Shown one piece after another: positions 41,253-53,245 of a DNA stretch of 64,000 nt. The stretch comes from Sinonovacula constricta. Taxonomy: Eukaryota; Mollusca; Bivalvia; Cardiida; Solecurtidae. The position numbers and the translations under genes are program-made. The notes under the pieces were generated by a model that did not search any database, was not told the origin of the DNA, and worked only from the letters and a program-made list of their open reading frames with translations. Every line of letters starts with the position of its first letter. Position 1 is the stretch's first letter. Location: positions 40,519,190 through 40,583,189 of the forward strand of contig CM017567.1 of assembly GCA_007844125.1 (NCBI GenBank), in the 5' to 3' direction.

Positions 41253-44200
41253 GTAAGAACATTGCTCAATAATAAAATATCTAATATAAAAACTAGCTAT
41301 TTTGCAGTTTGTTAGTATTATAAAAAAAATCCACATGCCAAGGATTTTCTATCCTTCAACAAGTTTTGGTCACTTTTTAGTTTTGTAGAATCAGAAGCGA
41401 TGCTCAGTTTATTTAGGACATAATCAAATTGCACTAACACAAATAGATGCTATGTGTACATGTCAGTCATCCACAACTTGGTCCGATAGTGATGCAATCG
41501 TCAATAAAGTGGGTAAATATGAAGTGTGGGATAGCTCGTGGCCGAGCAGTTAGAGTTGGAATCTGTATCTTCTCAACCCCTTTTTTTGAGCTAACCAGGG
41601 GTGTGCTTGTGATTTTACCAAGACATAAGCCTAGGACCTTCCTCCACCAATAATTAGCTAGACATTGCCAATATGACCATAATTGTATCCTTCCTATGTA
41701 TATAAAATATGTGATTTGTCTGTTTTTAATTGTCATTTACATAATAAATCGTTTCCAGACTGTATTTAAACAGTGTGTTTTTAATCCTTTGTTTTATTGT
41801 TTGTTTTCTGAACAGGACTGTGTTTGCCAGCAGTGTTTTGAGCCTTGCCGAGCTGGTGGCATTGCGCCCAGACCTGGCATGTTGCAAAACAGTACTTTAC
41901 TTCCATGAAAACCAACTTGTCTACCCAGTGAGAGAACAAAAGGACAGGGATTTCCAGTACGGATTCTCTCATCGTAAGTCATTGTTCCCAGTCAGAAAAA
42001 ATTGTCGATTAATTAGATGCTACTTACTAAACTACTTATTAATATATAAATTTTTACTAAGATACTTAGAGTTGGGTTAAATTTTTAGTTTGAACATCTT
42101 GAAATTAACTTTTAAAGGTGTTAACGGACAGGACCATTTTTTCTCTCCCATGCAACAAAATTAATTATCATTACCAGAAAAGTTCCCATTAGTTGCTTTT
42201 TATTGGTGCCATACTTCCACGTACAGTATTCTCAATCTGAGCACATTTTACTATTTTTAAACAAAGCAAAACACGTAACACTTACTATTGAGATCATGTT
42301 TCATGATTTCCCGGCTAATCAGCTCTGATGTCAGTATCTATTTTTAGCTGATATTCCCATTGTGCTTTATTATAGAGTTGGATAAAATGGACATTTTAAG
42401 AAATGTATTTCACTAATTACACTGCCTATCAATTGAGGTTATGTTATAAAGAACCTTTCCTTACAAAATGTTTTTATGCGTATGCAGATATTATGTACAA
42501 ATTCCCCAGAATAGGGTTAGATGTTGTTAAGGAAAACTGTTGGTTACCACTTTTAAAGTAATTTCGGTAAAATTATATTAAGTTAAGCATTAAGAATTTT
42601 AATATTAGTCTCAAACAACAACCAAGACCAAGAAATCCTGAACCAGATCTATTTGTGCACATGCCTAAAATTTAGTTGCAGACCAGATAAACTAGTATGG
42701 TTTGAAGAACTTGGAGTAACTCAATCGGTAGAGCTTCAGCTCCAAGTACGAGAGGCCCCGGTTACTATCGCGGGCCGCAACATACCACAGTTGTTAAAAA
42801 TGGTAGTGGTATAGTTCCATTGCTAACACTCAAGCAAATATGAGGGTACATGTAGTTCCAAGACTGGTTGGTCCAGTGTCAGGATAATGTGACTGGGTGT
42901 GGTATCATATTAGGTGTTCACGGCATGCTATACACAGTGAAGACAGCACTATATCTGCTTCAAGTGGACACCATCTCCAGATAACTGAAATGCTGTTGGT
43001 GGGATGATAAACCCAATAAACAAACAAACAAACAAACAAGAAATATACACACATGAACAAAGAATGTACTTTTGTATGAACTGGTAATTGTAGTGGAGTT
43101 AATAAATTGATAATAACTAGAAATGGAAACAATTGAAGTCGAGGACGTGAACAGAAAGTTTTTAAATTATTTTCATACTTCTTTTTCAGCAGATTATCTC
43201 TTAAACAGTTGTTGCTATTGTAGGCGCGCTGCATAACATTTAAGCCACTGTATTACATGCTGGATGGCGCGGAAGTAACATGTGATAGCTGCTCAAGCAC
43301 CTATTGGCTGTCAGGATAATGAATGTAGAAATGATAGAGTCCCACTTGACAATTGATTATACTTTGAATGTTAAGTTAAACTATTGCGAACAGTCACTTG
43401 GAATTGCTTCTTGCCAAATTTTCAGTATGGATCCCTTTTATATTGTCACAGCAATTATGCTGCCGCAGCAGATATCAGAGTCAGTCACATAAAACCACTT
43501 ACTGTGTGTGTTTGGTGCCCAGTGAAAACTTTTATGTGGGGATTTTTTTTCCAGCTGACATGCCAAGTGCTTCTGGCTCTATTGAGACATTAGTGTGTCT
43601 TTCTCCAGCAACAATATTTGGATGTTGTCAATAGGAGCATTAGTTTGTGCTAGGTGCTGTTTAATCAGGATCTACTATTTTTGCTACTAAATCTTTTTCA
43701 ATACACATTGTTACCTACACATAAAATTGTGAACAGTTAACAAATAACTAAGAATAAAACGTGATAAGTCAGTTAACTCTTCCCTTCCATTTTCTGCAGC
43801 ATGGTGGCAGACACTGTGTTGTTCAACTCCCAGTACAACATGGATTCCTTCCTGAACAACATCCACAGTTTTCTGAAGTTGATCCCAGACCATCGGCCGA
43901 AGAATCTTGCAGATCAGATTCGTCCAAAATGCCACGTTCTCAATTTTCCCATCGTGTTCCCTGCAAGGATGCTTAAACCGGATCAGCCTCCGATGCATAA
44001 AAAGCACCTTCATGATCAGTCAGGCAAAATGATGCCAAAAGGATGCATGCCTGTTGAAGTTTGTAATATAAATTTACAGTTGGCTGAACCTCACACTGTT
44101 TGCCAACCAGTGAATTATTCTGATGAAGTTGTCATGAAGAATTCTAAGTCTCATGCTGAATCCTTGGACACAAATCAATTATGTGCAAGCAGTAATGCAG

Positions 44201-44702
44201 GGGTAAGTAAGAAGTGCCCTGTGCTATAATGATAGAAATGTTGCTGCACATTATTGGCAAAAATGCCGGCTAATCTAAGCCAATCCATATCTATAGCTTT
44301 ATTAGTTACAGTGGGTTTTTAAATTATTCATCTGTTCACTTAAATTGATCTCCCTTGTTTTTTTGGTCCACTCTATATTCTTTTTTTTTTTGTCTGCAGA
44401 AAGGTCAGAATCATGGCATGTTCATTGTGCCTTTGTTAATCATTATTTTGATGATTTTATAAAGTTACACAATGTTAACTAGCTTATTTCATACTCGCTG
44501 GATGAAGTTTGGCATAACTTTAATAACCTTTGACACAATAAAATCCTCTATTTTCAGCCATATTTGAGCAGACCCGGCAGTTGCTAGGCAACAAAATAAA
44601 CTACTGGGGGTACCATCCGTCAAAGCACCATTATTACCAGGTTCTGAGATCAGCTGACTGTGTTATCTTCACAGCTGTCCATGGGTTCTATGGTGTGGCC
44701 AT
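41071..44702 (+). CDS. QTMAN: tRNA-queuosine alpha-mannosyltransferase (GTDC1), four exons, incomplete
   Basis: Four exons: 41031-41252 (ATG at 41071), 41816-41973, 43800-44202 and 44558-44702. Conserved blocks are [10 protein letters not shown] and [12 protein letters not shown] (exon 1), [17 protein letters not shown] and [12 protein letters not shown] (exon 2), [26 protein letters not shown] and IRPKC (exon 3), and [19 protein letters not shown] with HGFYGVAM (exon 4). These match vertebrate GTDC1, now QTMAN, which transfers mannose from GDP-mannose to queuosine at the wobble position of tRNA-Asp in the cytosol. Exons 1 and 2 join in phase. Exon 2 ends in phase 1 but exon 3 needs two bases before it, so a microexon of about 14 bp is implied. 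The exon with the conserved 'WPHRWEHDKDPE' block is not present between exons 3 and 4. The last exon(s) lie beyond the window or are lost. Confidence 0.85.
41525..41700 (+). mobile_element. tRNA-derived SINE in QTMAN intron 1
   Basis: A box GTGGCCGAGCAGTTAGAG and the tail 'cttcctccaccaataattag' then 'catattgccaatatgacc'-like text. B box degraded. Same family as 48040-48275. Confidence 0.65.
41816..41973 (+). CDS. QTMAN: QTMAN coding exon 2
   Basis: Acceptor tgttttctgaacag, donor GTAAGTCA. It reads [20 protein letters not shown] ... [19 protein letters not shown] then QYGFSH. Ends in phase 1. Confidence 0.88.
42113..42555. mobile_element. MITE, AAAGGTGGTAT family, copy 3
   Basis: Left TTTTAAAGGTGTTAACGGAC, right (reverse complement) CTTTAAAAGTGGTAACCAAC. 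The body shares 'gatgtcagtatctattttta' with the copies at 51540 and 53910. In QTMAN intron 2. Confidence 0.55.
42705..43040 (+). mobile_element. tRNA-derived SINE, 'gtgtcaggataatgtgactg' family
   Basis: A box GTAACTCAATCGGTAGAGC and a degenerate B box, then the body 'gtgtcaggataatgtgactg' and 'tgctatacacagtgaag', ending in (CAAA)n. Relatives lie at 44955-45254, 47628-47790 and 52345-52575 (minus). Confidence 0.75.
43800..44202 (+). CDS. QTMAN: QTMAN coding exon 3
   Basis: Acceptor cattttctgcag, donor GTAAGTAA. It reads [20 protein letters not shown] ... [19 protein letters not shown] ... [13 protein letters not shown] and then a variable linker, as in orthologues. Phase 0 at its end. Confidence 0.88.
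44558..44702 (+). CDS. QTMAN: QTMAN glycosyltransferase exon (late)
   Basis: Acceptor ctctattttcag, donor GTAAGTCA. It has two leading bases, 47 codons and two trailing bases. It reads [20 protein letters not shown] then [20 protein letters not shown] and HGFYGVAM, aligning with the orthologous 'HWGYLPSKDDYFQVL...HEFFGVAM'. The Glu of the E-x7-E-type motif (HEFFG) is Gly here. Confidence 0.85.
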
Positions 44703-44954
44703 GTAAGTCAAGCTACTCCCGACAACTCTGGCGACATTGCCCATCTCCTGTTGACAATACATGCTATCACCTTCCTTGGGGTGTAACGTTTATATAACTA
44801 TGCAATTGTTGTTTTTTCTCATACCAGATATGTAAAAGGGGTAACCTTTGGCAAAAGGGGTAAGAGTCCGCAAATTGTAACTCCTCAGTCATTCACCCTT
44901 ATCGTTAGAGTCCCATATAGGATAAGAATTTTTTGTTGGGAGATCTGCCAGTTA

Positions 44955-45254
44955 AGCACCGGACCTGATAGCACAATCAGTAGAGCGTCGGCTCCAGGTA
45001 CAGCTCCGGTTTTGAACCTGGGCTGCGACTTACCAAAGCCATAACAAATGGTAGTGGTGTAGCTCTCTTGCTAACGCTCTAGGAAATATAAGGGTAGTTC
45101 CAAGACTGGTTGGCCCGGTGTCAGGATAATGTGACTGGGTGTGGTATCATGCCAGGTGTTGATGGTATGCTATACACAGTGAAGGCAGCACTATATCTGC
45201 TTCAAAATATCCAGATAACTGAAATACTACTGGTGGGATGATAACAGAATAAAC
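44955..45254 (+). mobile_element. tRNA-derived SINE, 'gtgtcaggataatgtgactg' family
   Basis: Full-length relative of 42705-43040, ending immediately before the hAT pseudogene. Confidence 0.75.
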
Positions 45255-46971
45255 AGCTGGATATCTATGTGAGATATTTTGATCAAGAAACGAGGAAAGT
45301 GACTACGAGATATTTTGATTCTGCTTTTATTGGCCATACTACAGCCAACGTCATGATGATTCATTCCATGGAATTGTCAAAAAAGCTTAAACTCAGGAAC
45401 ATGATTCAGCTTAGTATGGATGGTCCCTCTGTAAATTGGTCATTTTATGGTAAACTCTCTGCTGAACTGAAAGGTGTAGATACTGATCCATCACTCATTA
45501 ATATTGGTAGCTGTGGTTTTCATGTTGTCCATGGGGTTTTTAAACGTGCTTGTGATTCTGTTGACTGGGATGTTGCTGGACTTTTATGAGCAATGCATAC
45601 ATTGTTGAAGGATACACCAGCCAGGAGGGAGGATTATGAAGAAATCAATGTTAATACTGCACTCTACCCCATGAAACACTGTGCAACACGATGGATGGAG
45701 GATGTCCCAGTGGCTAACAGGGCAATGGAGGTATTGCCAATGATGCCAAAGTGTGTAGAAACTGGCTAGAAACATACTGTTCCCAAAACGCAGTCATTTA
45801 AAAGGGTGAAAGAGTCTTGTGAGGATCCTTTGACATTGGTAAAGCTCCAGTTCTTTGTGTCTTTAGCTGATGAATCTTTGCCATTTCAAAATTCCAGACT
45901 GATGACCCTGTGCTGCCTTTTCTCAGCAAAGAATTGGAGAAGCTCCTGAGGAATCAGATAAATAGGTGTGTAAAAAGTGACGTTCTCAGTAAAGCTGATT
46001 CTCCATCTCTTCTTCTGAAAGTTGACATCACTAAAAGTGAAGTTTTGAAAAGTCACAAACATGTCAACGTTGGCTTCTCAGCCACCCACAAACTGAAAGG
46101 ATTGCTATCAACTAAGAAAATATCTGATAGGCAGGAACTGGAGTTTCGGATGGAGTACAGGGGCATGCTTGTGAAAAAGATTGAGAAACTTCTAGAGAAA
46201 AGTCCCATGAAATATTCCTTAACTTGCAATGTGGTGTGTCTCGCACCTGAACACATGGCCACTGATCCAGAAGCCTGTAGGTCCAGTTTCATTAGTGTAT
46301 TGTCCTCTTTGGTGCATTTTAAACGTATCAAGGAGCGTGATTGTGATGGGCTGCTCAAACAGTACGACACATTCTTGTAGAAAGTGGTTATACCCAATAA
46401 ACATAAATTCAAGGACCTTGATATGAAAGGCTGTCGTCTTGACAACTTTCTCGGACAGTAAATGGATAAGGACAACTCCTACATAGCTCTTTGGTACGTC
46501 ATTTGGGTGTTACTCATATTGTCATATGGACAGGCATCTGTCAAACGTGAGGTTTCTGTCAATAAAGTCCTGATGGTGGACAATATGAGTGAAACCAGTA
46601 TTTCTGCAGAAAGAGTTGTGTATGATTACATTCAAGCATGTAGAGGGATATTAAATGTCCAAATAACCAAGGAGATGATCTCTGCTGCCCAGAGTGGCAG
46701 GATGAGATATACACAGTTTCTGCAGCAAAAGAAATTTGAAAAAGCTGAAAGTGAGGCCTCTAAGAAAATAAAATTGGTATTTGAGCAGATTCATGAATTG
46801 GAGAACAAGCGTGCTCACTTAGAAAACGAGATAGAATCTCTGACGTCCTCTGCTGATGAACTGGCAGAATCAGCCGAGAAAAAAAGAAATCTTACTCATT
46901 TGACTAAATCGAATAGCTTCAGAAAGACTGTCATAGCAAAAAGAACTGAGCTTGAGGTGAAAGTGAGATAA
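45255..46971 (+). pseudogene. hAT-superfamily transposase-like pseudogene, 5'-truncated
   Basis: Plus-strand reading with interruptions: LDIYVRYFDQETRKVTTRYF, MIQLSMDGPSVNWSF, NIGSCGFHVVHGVFK, a stop at 45587, HCATRWMEDVPVANRAMEV, further stops near 45765-45905, then 45910-46380. The C-terminal part (46462-46971) has LSYGQASVKREVSVNKVL, the hAT dimerisation signature normally LSHGQASVERGFSVN, and ends in a coiled coil (ELENKRAHLENEIESLTSSA). This is a family of ZBED/hAT-like proteins common in marine invertebrates. The N-terminal zinc finger and start are missing. It sits in the last visible intron of QTMAN, same strand. No inverted repeats found. Confidence 0.8.
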
Positions 46972-47270
46972 AAACAACTAAGAGAGAAGTCTAATTAAGA
47001 CTTCAGACTAAGGACTTGTGTGTAATATTTCAAAGGTAACAATTGTCACAATGGTACATTTGATCAGTCCAGTTGGTTTTCATTATACTGAATAAAAGAA
47101 AAACGGTCAACTGGTGGTGAATAAATCTTTATTTCTAACAATACAAATCATAATATACATGTAGACAAGTTCAGTCCAACTATAAATCTGCAGTTTTAAA
47201 CAGCAAAAGACATATTAAGTTTTTTATATCTATGTATCACCAGTTGTGGCCATGGCAAAGTTTTTTCTCA
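46972..47270. other. Non-coding, possible 3' region of the hAT remnant
   Basis: AT-rich; 'gaataaatctttatttctaa' at about 47120 could be a polyadenylation region. Nothing else seen. Confidence 0.35.
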
Positions 47271-47304
47271 TTTTTGTTCGACATGTTTACCGATGTCGAT
47301 TAAC

Positions 47305-47790
<486 letters not shown>

Positions 47791-47874
47791 CTGTAGCAAA
47801 GTTTTTTTAGTATTGTTAATAAACAATAGCTATGCATTTTAAAGCGACTTGTCACAGTTAGTAAAATTTGTTGG

Positions 47875-48010
47875 GGAGACCAGTGGCTGAGCAGTTAAGG
47901 TCACTGACTTGTAAATCCTCACCTCCTCACAATGTAGGTTCCAGTCCCAGTCGAGGAGAGACCTTTCATATGGAGGGTCTACCCAGACATATGTCTGAAG
48001 TCTTCAGTGT
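47875..48010 (+). mobile_element. tRNA-derived SINE
   Basis: A box CAGTGGCTGAGCAGTTAAGG and B-box-like GGTTCCAGTCCC, with the body 'tacccagacatatgtctgaa'. Truncated. Confidence 0.6.
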
Positions 48011-48039
48011 GATGTAACAAAAAGCAAACACAATTTTTG

Positions 48040-48275
48040 GAGTTGCCCATGGCCGAGCGGTTAGAGTCGAAGACTTGAAACTCCTCAGCCTCTCACCGTG
48101 TGGGTTCGATTCCCGTTCGGGATGAGAACTTTTATGTGGGGAGGTTTTCCAGCTAACCTGCAGTGTGCCAGAAGTTCTACCCAGATATAAGTCTGGGGCC
48201 TTCCTCCACCAATAATTAGCTTGACGTTGCCAATATGACCATAATTGTGTCGGTGCGATGTAACAAAAACATAAC
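48040..48275 (+). mobile_element. tRNA-derived SINE, near complete
   Basis: A box CATGGCCGAGCGGTTAGAG, B box GGGTTCGATTCCC, body 'tatgtggggaggttttccag', 'ctccaccaataattagcttg' and 'ccaatatgaccataattgtg', then an A-rich tail. Reference copy for the family in this window. Confidence 0.8.
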
Positions 48276-48500
48276 AAAACAAACACAATATTTGAAAACG
48301 AAATATTACTTTTGGTCACTAGGTTCTATGTAAACATGCGTCTCTTCTAAAGATTTGTTTCGTCTTTACAATTGGAAGAGTCAAGAACTCACTAAGCTTT
48401 TCAAATGTTTTTAACTACCGGAACTTTTGAGCTGTTCTAAAATCAACAGCCTTGTATGTCTTCTAATCAACATGCTGTAATATAATAAATAAAAATACCA

Positions 48501-48690
48501 CGGTGCACCTGTGGCCTATTGGTAGAGTCGTCTACTTGTAACTCTACTGGTAACTTCTCTGACTCCTTAACCTCACACCATGTTAGTTCAAGTCTCGTTT
48601 GGGGCAAAGGACTTGTGGGAAGGTCTTTCAGTTTTGCACCGGTGGTTCTACACAGACATTTGTCTGAGGTCTTCCTCCACCAAAATAGCG
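48501..48690 (+). mobile_element. tRNA-derived SINE
   Basis: Head GTGCACCTGTGGCCTATTGG, degenerate B box GTTCAAGTCTC, body 'ttctacacagacatttgtct' and 'gaggtcttcctccaccaa'. Confidence 0.65.
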
Positions 48691-48776
48691 GAAAGTATAA
48701 TGGTAATAATTGGTTGCTGTTATGTATTTAAAAAAACAATGCAAAAACTTTAATAAATTATTAGTTAGCATGAAAG

Positions 48777-49330
48777 GGCTGCAATAAACTAAGTTCTGAT
48801 GCAATAAACTAAGTTCTGATGGCAATAAACTAAGTTCTGATTGCAATAATATAAGTTCTGATGCAATAAAGTACGTTCTGATGCAATAAACTAAGTTCTG
48901 ATGAAAAAAACTACGTTCTGATTGCAATAAACTAAGTTCTGATTGCACGATGCAATAAACTAAGTTCTGATGCAATAGACTAAGTTCTGATTGCAATAAA
49001 CTAAGTTCTGATTGCACGATGCAATAAACTAAGTTCTGATGCTATAAACTAAGTTCTGATTGCAATAAACTAAGTACTGATTGCAATAATTTAAGTTCTA
49101 ATGCAATAAAGTATGTTCTGATGCAATAAACTAAGTTCTGATTGCAATAAACTAAGTTCTGATTGCACGATGCAATAAACTAAGTTCTGATGCAATAAAC
49201 TAAGTTCTGATTGCAATTAACTATGTTCTGATTGCAATAATTTAAATTCTGATGCAATAAAGTACGTTCTGATGCAATAAACTAAGTTCTGATGCAAAAA
49301 ACTATGTTCTGATTGCAATAAACTAACACA
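48777..49330. repeat. About 20-bp tandem repeat, some 25 copies
   Basis: Unit tgcaataaactaagttctga with variants (gtacgttctg, tttaagttct). It ends abruptly at the zinc-finger pseudogene. Confidence 0.95.
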
Positions 49331-49334
49331 TGAA

Positions 49335-50880
49335 GTCATTGTTATCCTCTACTGGCCCACCTGAAGAAGCACATGTCAGTCCACTCCACAACCTGCTCCT
49401 ACCAATGATACATCTGTTGAAAAGAGGTTCAAGACACGAGCAGTCCAGATCAGGCATCAGCAAACAATCCATTTCAACCCACGAGCACACAAATGCTTGG
49501 CCTGCAACAAGGACTTTAACACCAAATATGCTCTTCAGCGACATGTCCGCACTCACGAGGATGACTTGATCACCCGGCCGATGTCAGATGACAACATGGC
49601 ACCTCTTGGACAGCAGTTTGATGGAGTGGCTGGGGGTAAAGACCAAGGGGTTCTGCATGAAGAGTTGGTAGATGAGAATATTAGTGCCATTCAGACAATC
49701 ACAATTGGTTCTGACAGTCAATTGCAGGGGGATGACGTAGGGGAGGTTGATACTGTGCAAGGTGAGATATGTTATAGAACAGGTAAACTTTATGTCCAAA
49801 GTTTTAAACCTTGAGCCCATATATCAAAGCTTACATTTTGACTTCCAAAGCAGCCAACTTCTAACTCCCATTCTAGCTGCATCAAGGGTTTGTGTACCGG
49901 TCGAAGAAAGAACTTGCAAGGTGAGAAGTCATCTCAAAGATTGCACTGCTTCTATGCTGACTGGATCTTCTCCACCAATCTGACCATGATTTTGTTGATG
50001 CAATGTAACAGCAAACCAAACCAATAGTTTTCTGAAATTCACTTACCAGTTTATTCTTTCTTTTGATAGTAACAAAAAGGATTACCAATACATGCATTTC
50101 TCATAATCCTGCTTTCTTTAATGTATATTTTCTTTTGCCATCATCTTACTTCCTGGTCAATTATTTTAAAAACAATTTTCATATTTAAACATCAACTGGC
50201 CCTTCAACTTTTTTAAGATTATTTTTTAAACATTTCTTTAGACTTGTGTTAAAAAAATTCCATAAAGTTTCTGTTTTTCTCTTATGCAGGTCTGTTCCTT
50301 TTAAGTTATTTTTAAGTAATTTCCAATATCTTTTTCTCTAACCACAGGTCTGACTTCAGAATTCAGCATTGTCAACTTCGAAGGACGGCAGATTCTTATA
50401 CCTGTAACTGATGGTGACAATCAAACGCAGTCTCAGGCAAGTCAGTGAAGCAGTACATTATTACTCAACAGCCAGGAACCAGTTGGGCCCTGCACGAAGC
50501 AGATATGGGAACCAACTCTTCCGATACCATTGTCCGTCATATTGTTATACCAACATCCTCTGATGGTGTCGGGAATTTGGTTCCAGATTTACGAGAAGTT
50601 CACGTCTAGTTATCATCAGGCGAGAGTAGTGATTCAGTGAAGCACATTTTGATCCCTGCTTCATCAATTGAGGCGGGAAATGGAACAAGTTCTGTTACAA
50701 TTGAGCAGGTCTCTGAGAATAATGAGAATTTGCAGAAAAAAGGGGAGGAAGGTAGGTTAATAGAGCAGACCCTTGAAGGAGATGTGATAGATACAAGTGA
50801 GGTGTCAGATTATGACCTGAAAGTTGAAAATGAACAAACTTTGTTGACACTTAGGTCAAGGTTTGCCCAGTATACTTGAA
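49335..50880 (+). pseudogene. C2H2 zinc-finger gene fragment with retained intron, broken
   Basis: The first part (about 49374-49763) ends one finger (HLKKHMSVHS), has a damaged finger (FKTRAVQIRHQQTIHF) and one intact C2H2 finger (KCLACNKDFNTKYALQRHVR then TH). An acidic tail follows to DTVQ and donor GTGAGATA. A second exon from 50349 (acceptor taaccacag) continues in phase GLTSEFSIVNFEGRQILIPV ... QTQSQ, then needs a +1 shift (GKSVKQYIITQQPG) and meets TAG at 50608-50610 before KHILIPASS ... FAQYT and stop. Retention of the intron points to DNA duplication, not retroposition. The parent gene is not identified. Confidence 0.7.
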
Positions 50881-50907
50881 AGTGCTATAATGTTTATAGG
50901 TGGTATA

Positions 50908-51345
50908 GATAGTTTCCACATCAGTGAAGATCCCTTATCTTGGCAGCCATCTTTGGTGGCAACTTCATGGGATTTTCAGATGAATTGTATAGAAGAGTAA
51001 ATTTTATTTTCTTATAATTTTAAGAAAACAATATTTTTAAGATTGATTAATGCACAAAGAATTAATACATAGAAATTAATAAAATTATTGGCTCTTCCTA
51101 AAACCAATTGAACAGTGTACCTTTTTGGTTGTATTTTGTTTTAAATATAGTTATGATATTTAAAATACTTCATAAAAGTCACTAAATGTGATACAAAATT
51201 CAGTAAAATAGACTGAAAAATAAAAACACAGTGGTGAGTTTAATAAGCACATATTTCCAGATTTCGGCCTGCATTAGCTTGTGCCTTCAAAGATGGCTGC
51301 CTTAAACTGTCTTATCAATGCCTATGACATCCCATGGAAAGTATC
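50908..51345. mobile_element. MITE, GATAGTTTCCA family, copy 2
   Basis: Ends GATAGTTTCCACAT and (reverse complement) GATACTTTCCATGG with TA on both sides (50906-50907, 51346-51347). Inner GGCAGCCATCTTTG is inverted as in copy 1. It begins 28 bp after the zinc-finger pseudogene stop. Confidence 0.8.
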
Positions 51346-51349
51346 TATT

Positions 51350-52340
51350 GGCAGTTGGGATATTTATTGTTTTCTTTCGAACCACCAAATCAATTATTGT
51401 GTGAAGAGATCCCTCGAAATTTTGTTAATTGGTCAATGTTGTACATCTTTGTGAAAAACGAAGCATAACACCCCAGGTTTTAAAGAAAAGCTCATGACTA
51501 CTTGCTTTTGAGATCATGTTATATCATTATCCATATAATCCACTCTGACATCGTTATCTATTTTTAGCAGCAGTACTCTTCATTCTTATTTATAGATTTA
51601 GAATGAACATTTAAAGTGATCTATTTCACGATTAATACTATCTGACAATACATGGATTTAAAGTGGACGTCTGCGCATGCGCAGTGGTAAGTGTTGCTTT
51701 TCTGAAATTTTGCATACAACTGCAACGCGCCATATTCTTGTATAGCAATATAATGTTAGAATAAAGATTTAATTTGTATGCAAGGTTTTGGTTTTGTTTG
51801 TATGACTGTATTTGCATAGTTACAAGGCAACCTTATGCGACAAAAAATCGGGCATTTCACATTTTAAACCAATTTGCACTCAACTTTTGAGGTTAACGCG
51901 AAAATTGACAATTAAACATACTTTGGTTAAGAAAATTGTACACGAATTGGAATTACATTGTGTTAGTAAACTGCAAGCATAGATGAAAGCATGCACATGT
52001 TTAACAATTATATTGTCAGAAAGTGAAGAGTAATTCATAATACCTTAATTCCAATTACATAAAGCAAGCTGATGTGCAAATGTTTCACCCATGGACTTCT
52101 ATTCAACTTAGTAAGAAACACACCTTTATGTGTAAATCTGAGAACATACTAAATTAAGGATTGCCACTTTTTTGTCTTAGGTCATACGAAGAAAAGGAAG
52201 CCCCATAAAGTAAATCCTTTGTTGAATTATAGAAGAGGTATATGGTGCTTTAGCTATCCTAAACAAATTATCTGTCAGTAAATACCTTTATACGTGTGTA
52301 CAAGTCTTTTGGTGACTCAGACTATGTATCGGGATTAGAT
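51350..52340. other. Non-coding with MITE-body traces
   Basis: 51400-51640 shares phrases (gagatcatgttatatcatta, gttatctatttttagcag) with the AAAGGTGGTAT MITE body, but ends are not clear. 51660-52340 holds nothing I can name. Confidence 0.35.
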
Positions 52341-52344
52341 GTTA

Positions 52345-52575
52345 GGCTTGTTTGTTTATTGGGTTAATCTTCCCACCAACAGTATGCTGCATTTACTGTG
52401 TATAGCATGCCGCAAACACCTGGCATGATACCTCACCCAGTCACATTATCCTGACACCAGGCAACCAGTTGTGGAATGACCCTTATATTTGCTTGAGCAT
52501 TAGCAAGGGAGCTATACCACTACCATTTTAACGAATTGGCAGCTGACACTCTACCAGTTGCGTGCTGTTAGGCTT
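52345..52575 (-). mobile_element. tRNA-derived SINE, minus strand
   Basis: Reverse-complement relative of 42705-43040, with (CAAA)n-type tail at the low-coordinate end and the head near 52560. Confidence 0.7.
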
Positions 52576-52679
52576 GTATTCCTAACCAATCAATGGCATT
52601 TCAAAGTGGTATGCGTCATATGATTTGTTTTTAAAAAACATTGCAGTGACCATTTAAGATCATTATAGCAAAGTCCAGC

Positions 52680-52860
52680 TTTTTAGTGGAGTAAGACCCC
52701 AGAGACATGTTTGGGTAGAACCACTGGCGCATCGCAAGTCAGCTGGAAGACCTTCTCAATTAAGTCCTTCGTCCTGGACGAGTCTCGAACCCATGCTATG
52801 AGAGGCTAAGCAGTCAGAGGAGTTACGAATCAGCCACTACGCCACAGTGGCACTCGTCAC
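52680..52860 (-). mobile_element. tRNA-derived SINE, minus strand
   Basis: On the minus strand: GTGGCGTAGTGGCTGATTCG head, GGGTTCGAGACTCG B box and body 'gaaggtcttccagctga'. Related to 27440 and 48501. Confidence 0.65.
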
Positions 52861-52974
52861 ATATGATTTCACGGTTGGTCGCACAATGAATTAGTAGTCG
52901 CGCAACAAAGTTTACCTAAAATAAGTTAAACCGTATCGCGATAGGTTTATAATGTTTATTGGGAACGCATAACC

Positions 52975-53245
52975 CAAGGTGTCCTCGGTGCAGTGGTTAA
53001 AAAGTTTAGTTTGAAAACTACAGTTTGCGGCTTTGAACCTTGTGAAATTGTTTGCAAAAAATATGTATTTCTTTACACTGGTTGTTTATGTTTTCATTTA
53101 AATTTTATTGTATTCGATGGGTTTTTGTGCATGATTTTACGTTATTTACATTGATAAATTTTTTTTAAATTGTTCCGACGCCAAGTCTCGAACCTCTTAC
53201 ATCAAGGTCTCAAGCCATAAGCAGTAATAACTAGTCAAAGCGGAC
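52975..53245. repeat. Pair of tRNA-like heads in inverted orientation
   Basis: Plus head at 52979 (CTCGGTGCAGTGGTTA ... GCTTTGAACC) and minus head at 53172-53245 (GAGGTTCGAGACTTGG B box). Probably two degenerate SINEs. Confidence 0.45.

Noticed and set aside
43183..43206. Missing QTMAN microexon (ttttcag then CAGATTATCTC)
   Set aside because: Neither the length nor the phase fits the needed ..Q-I-L-S-C.. residues and no proper donor follows.
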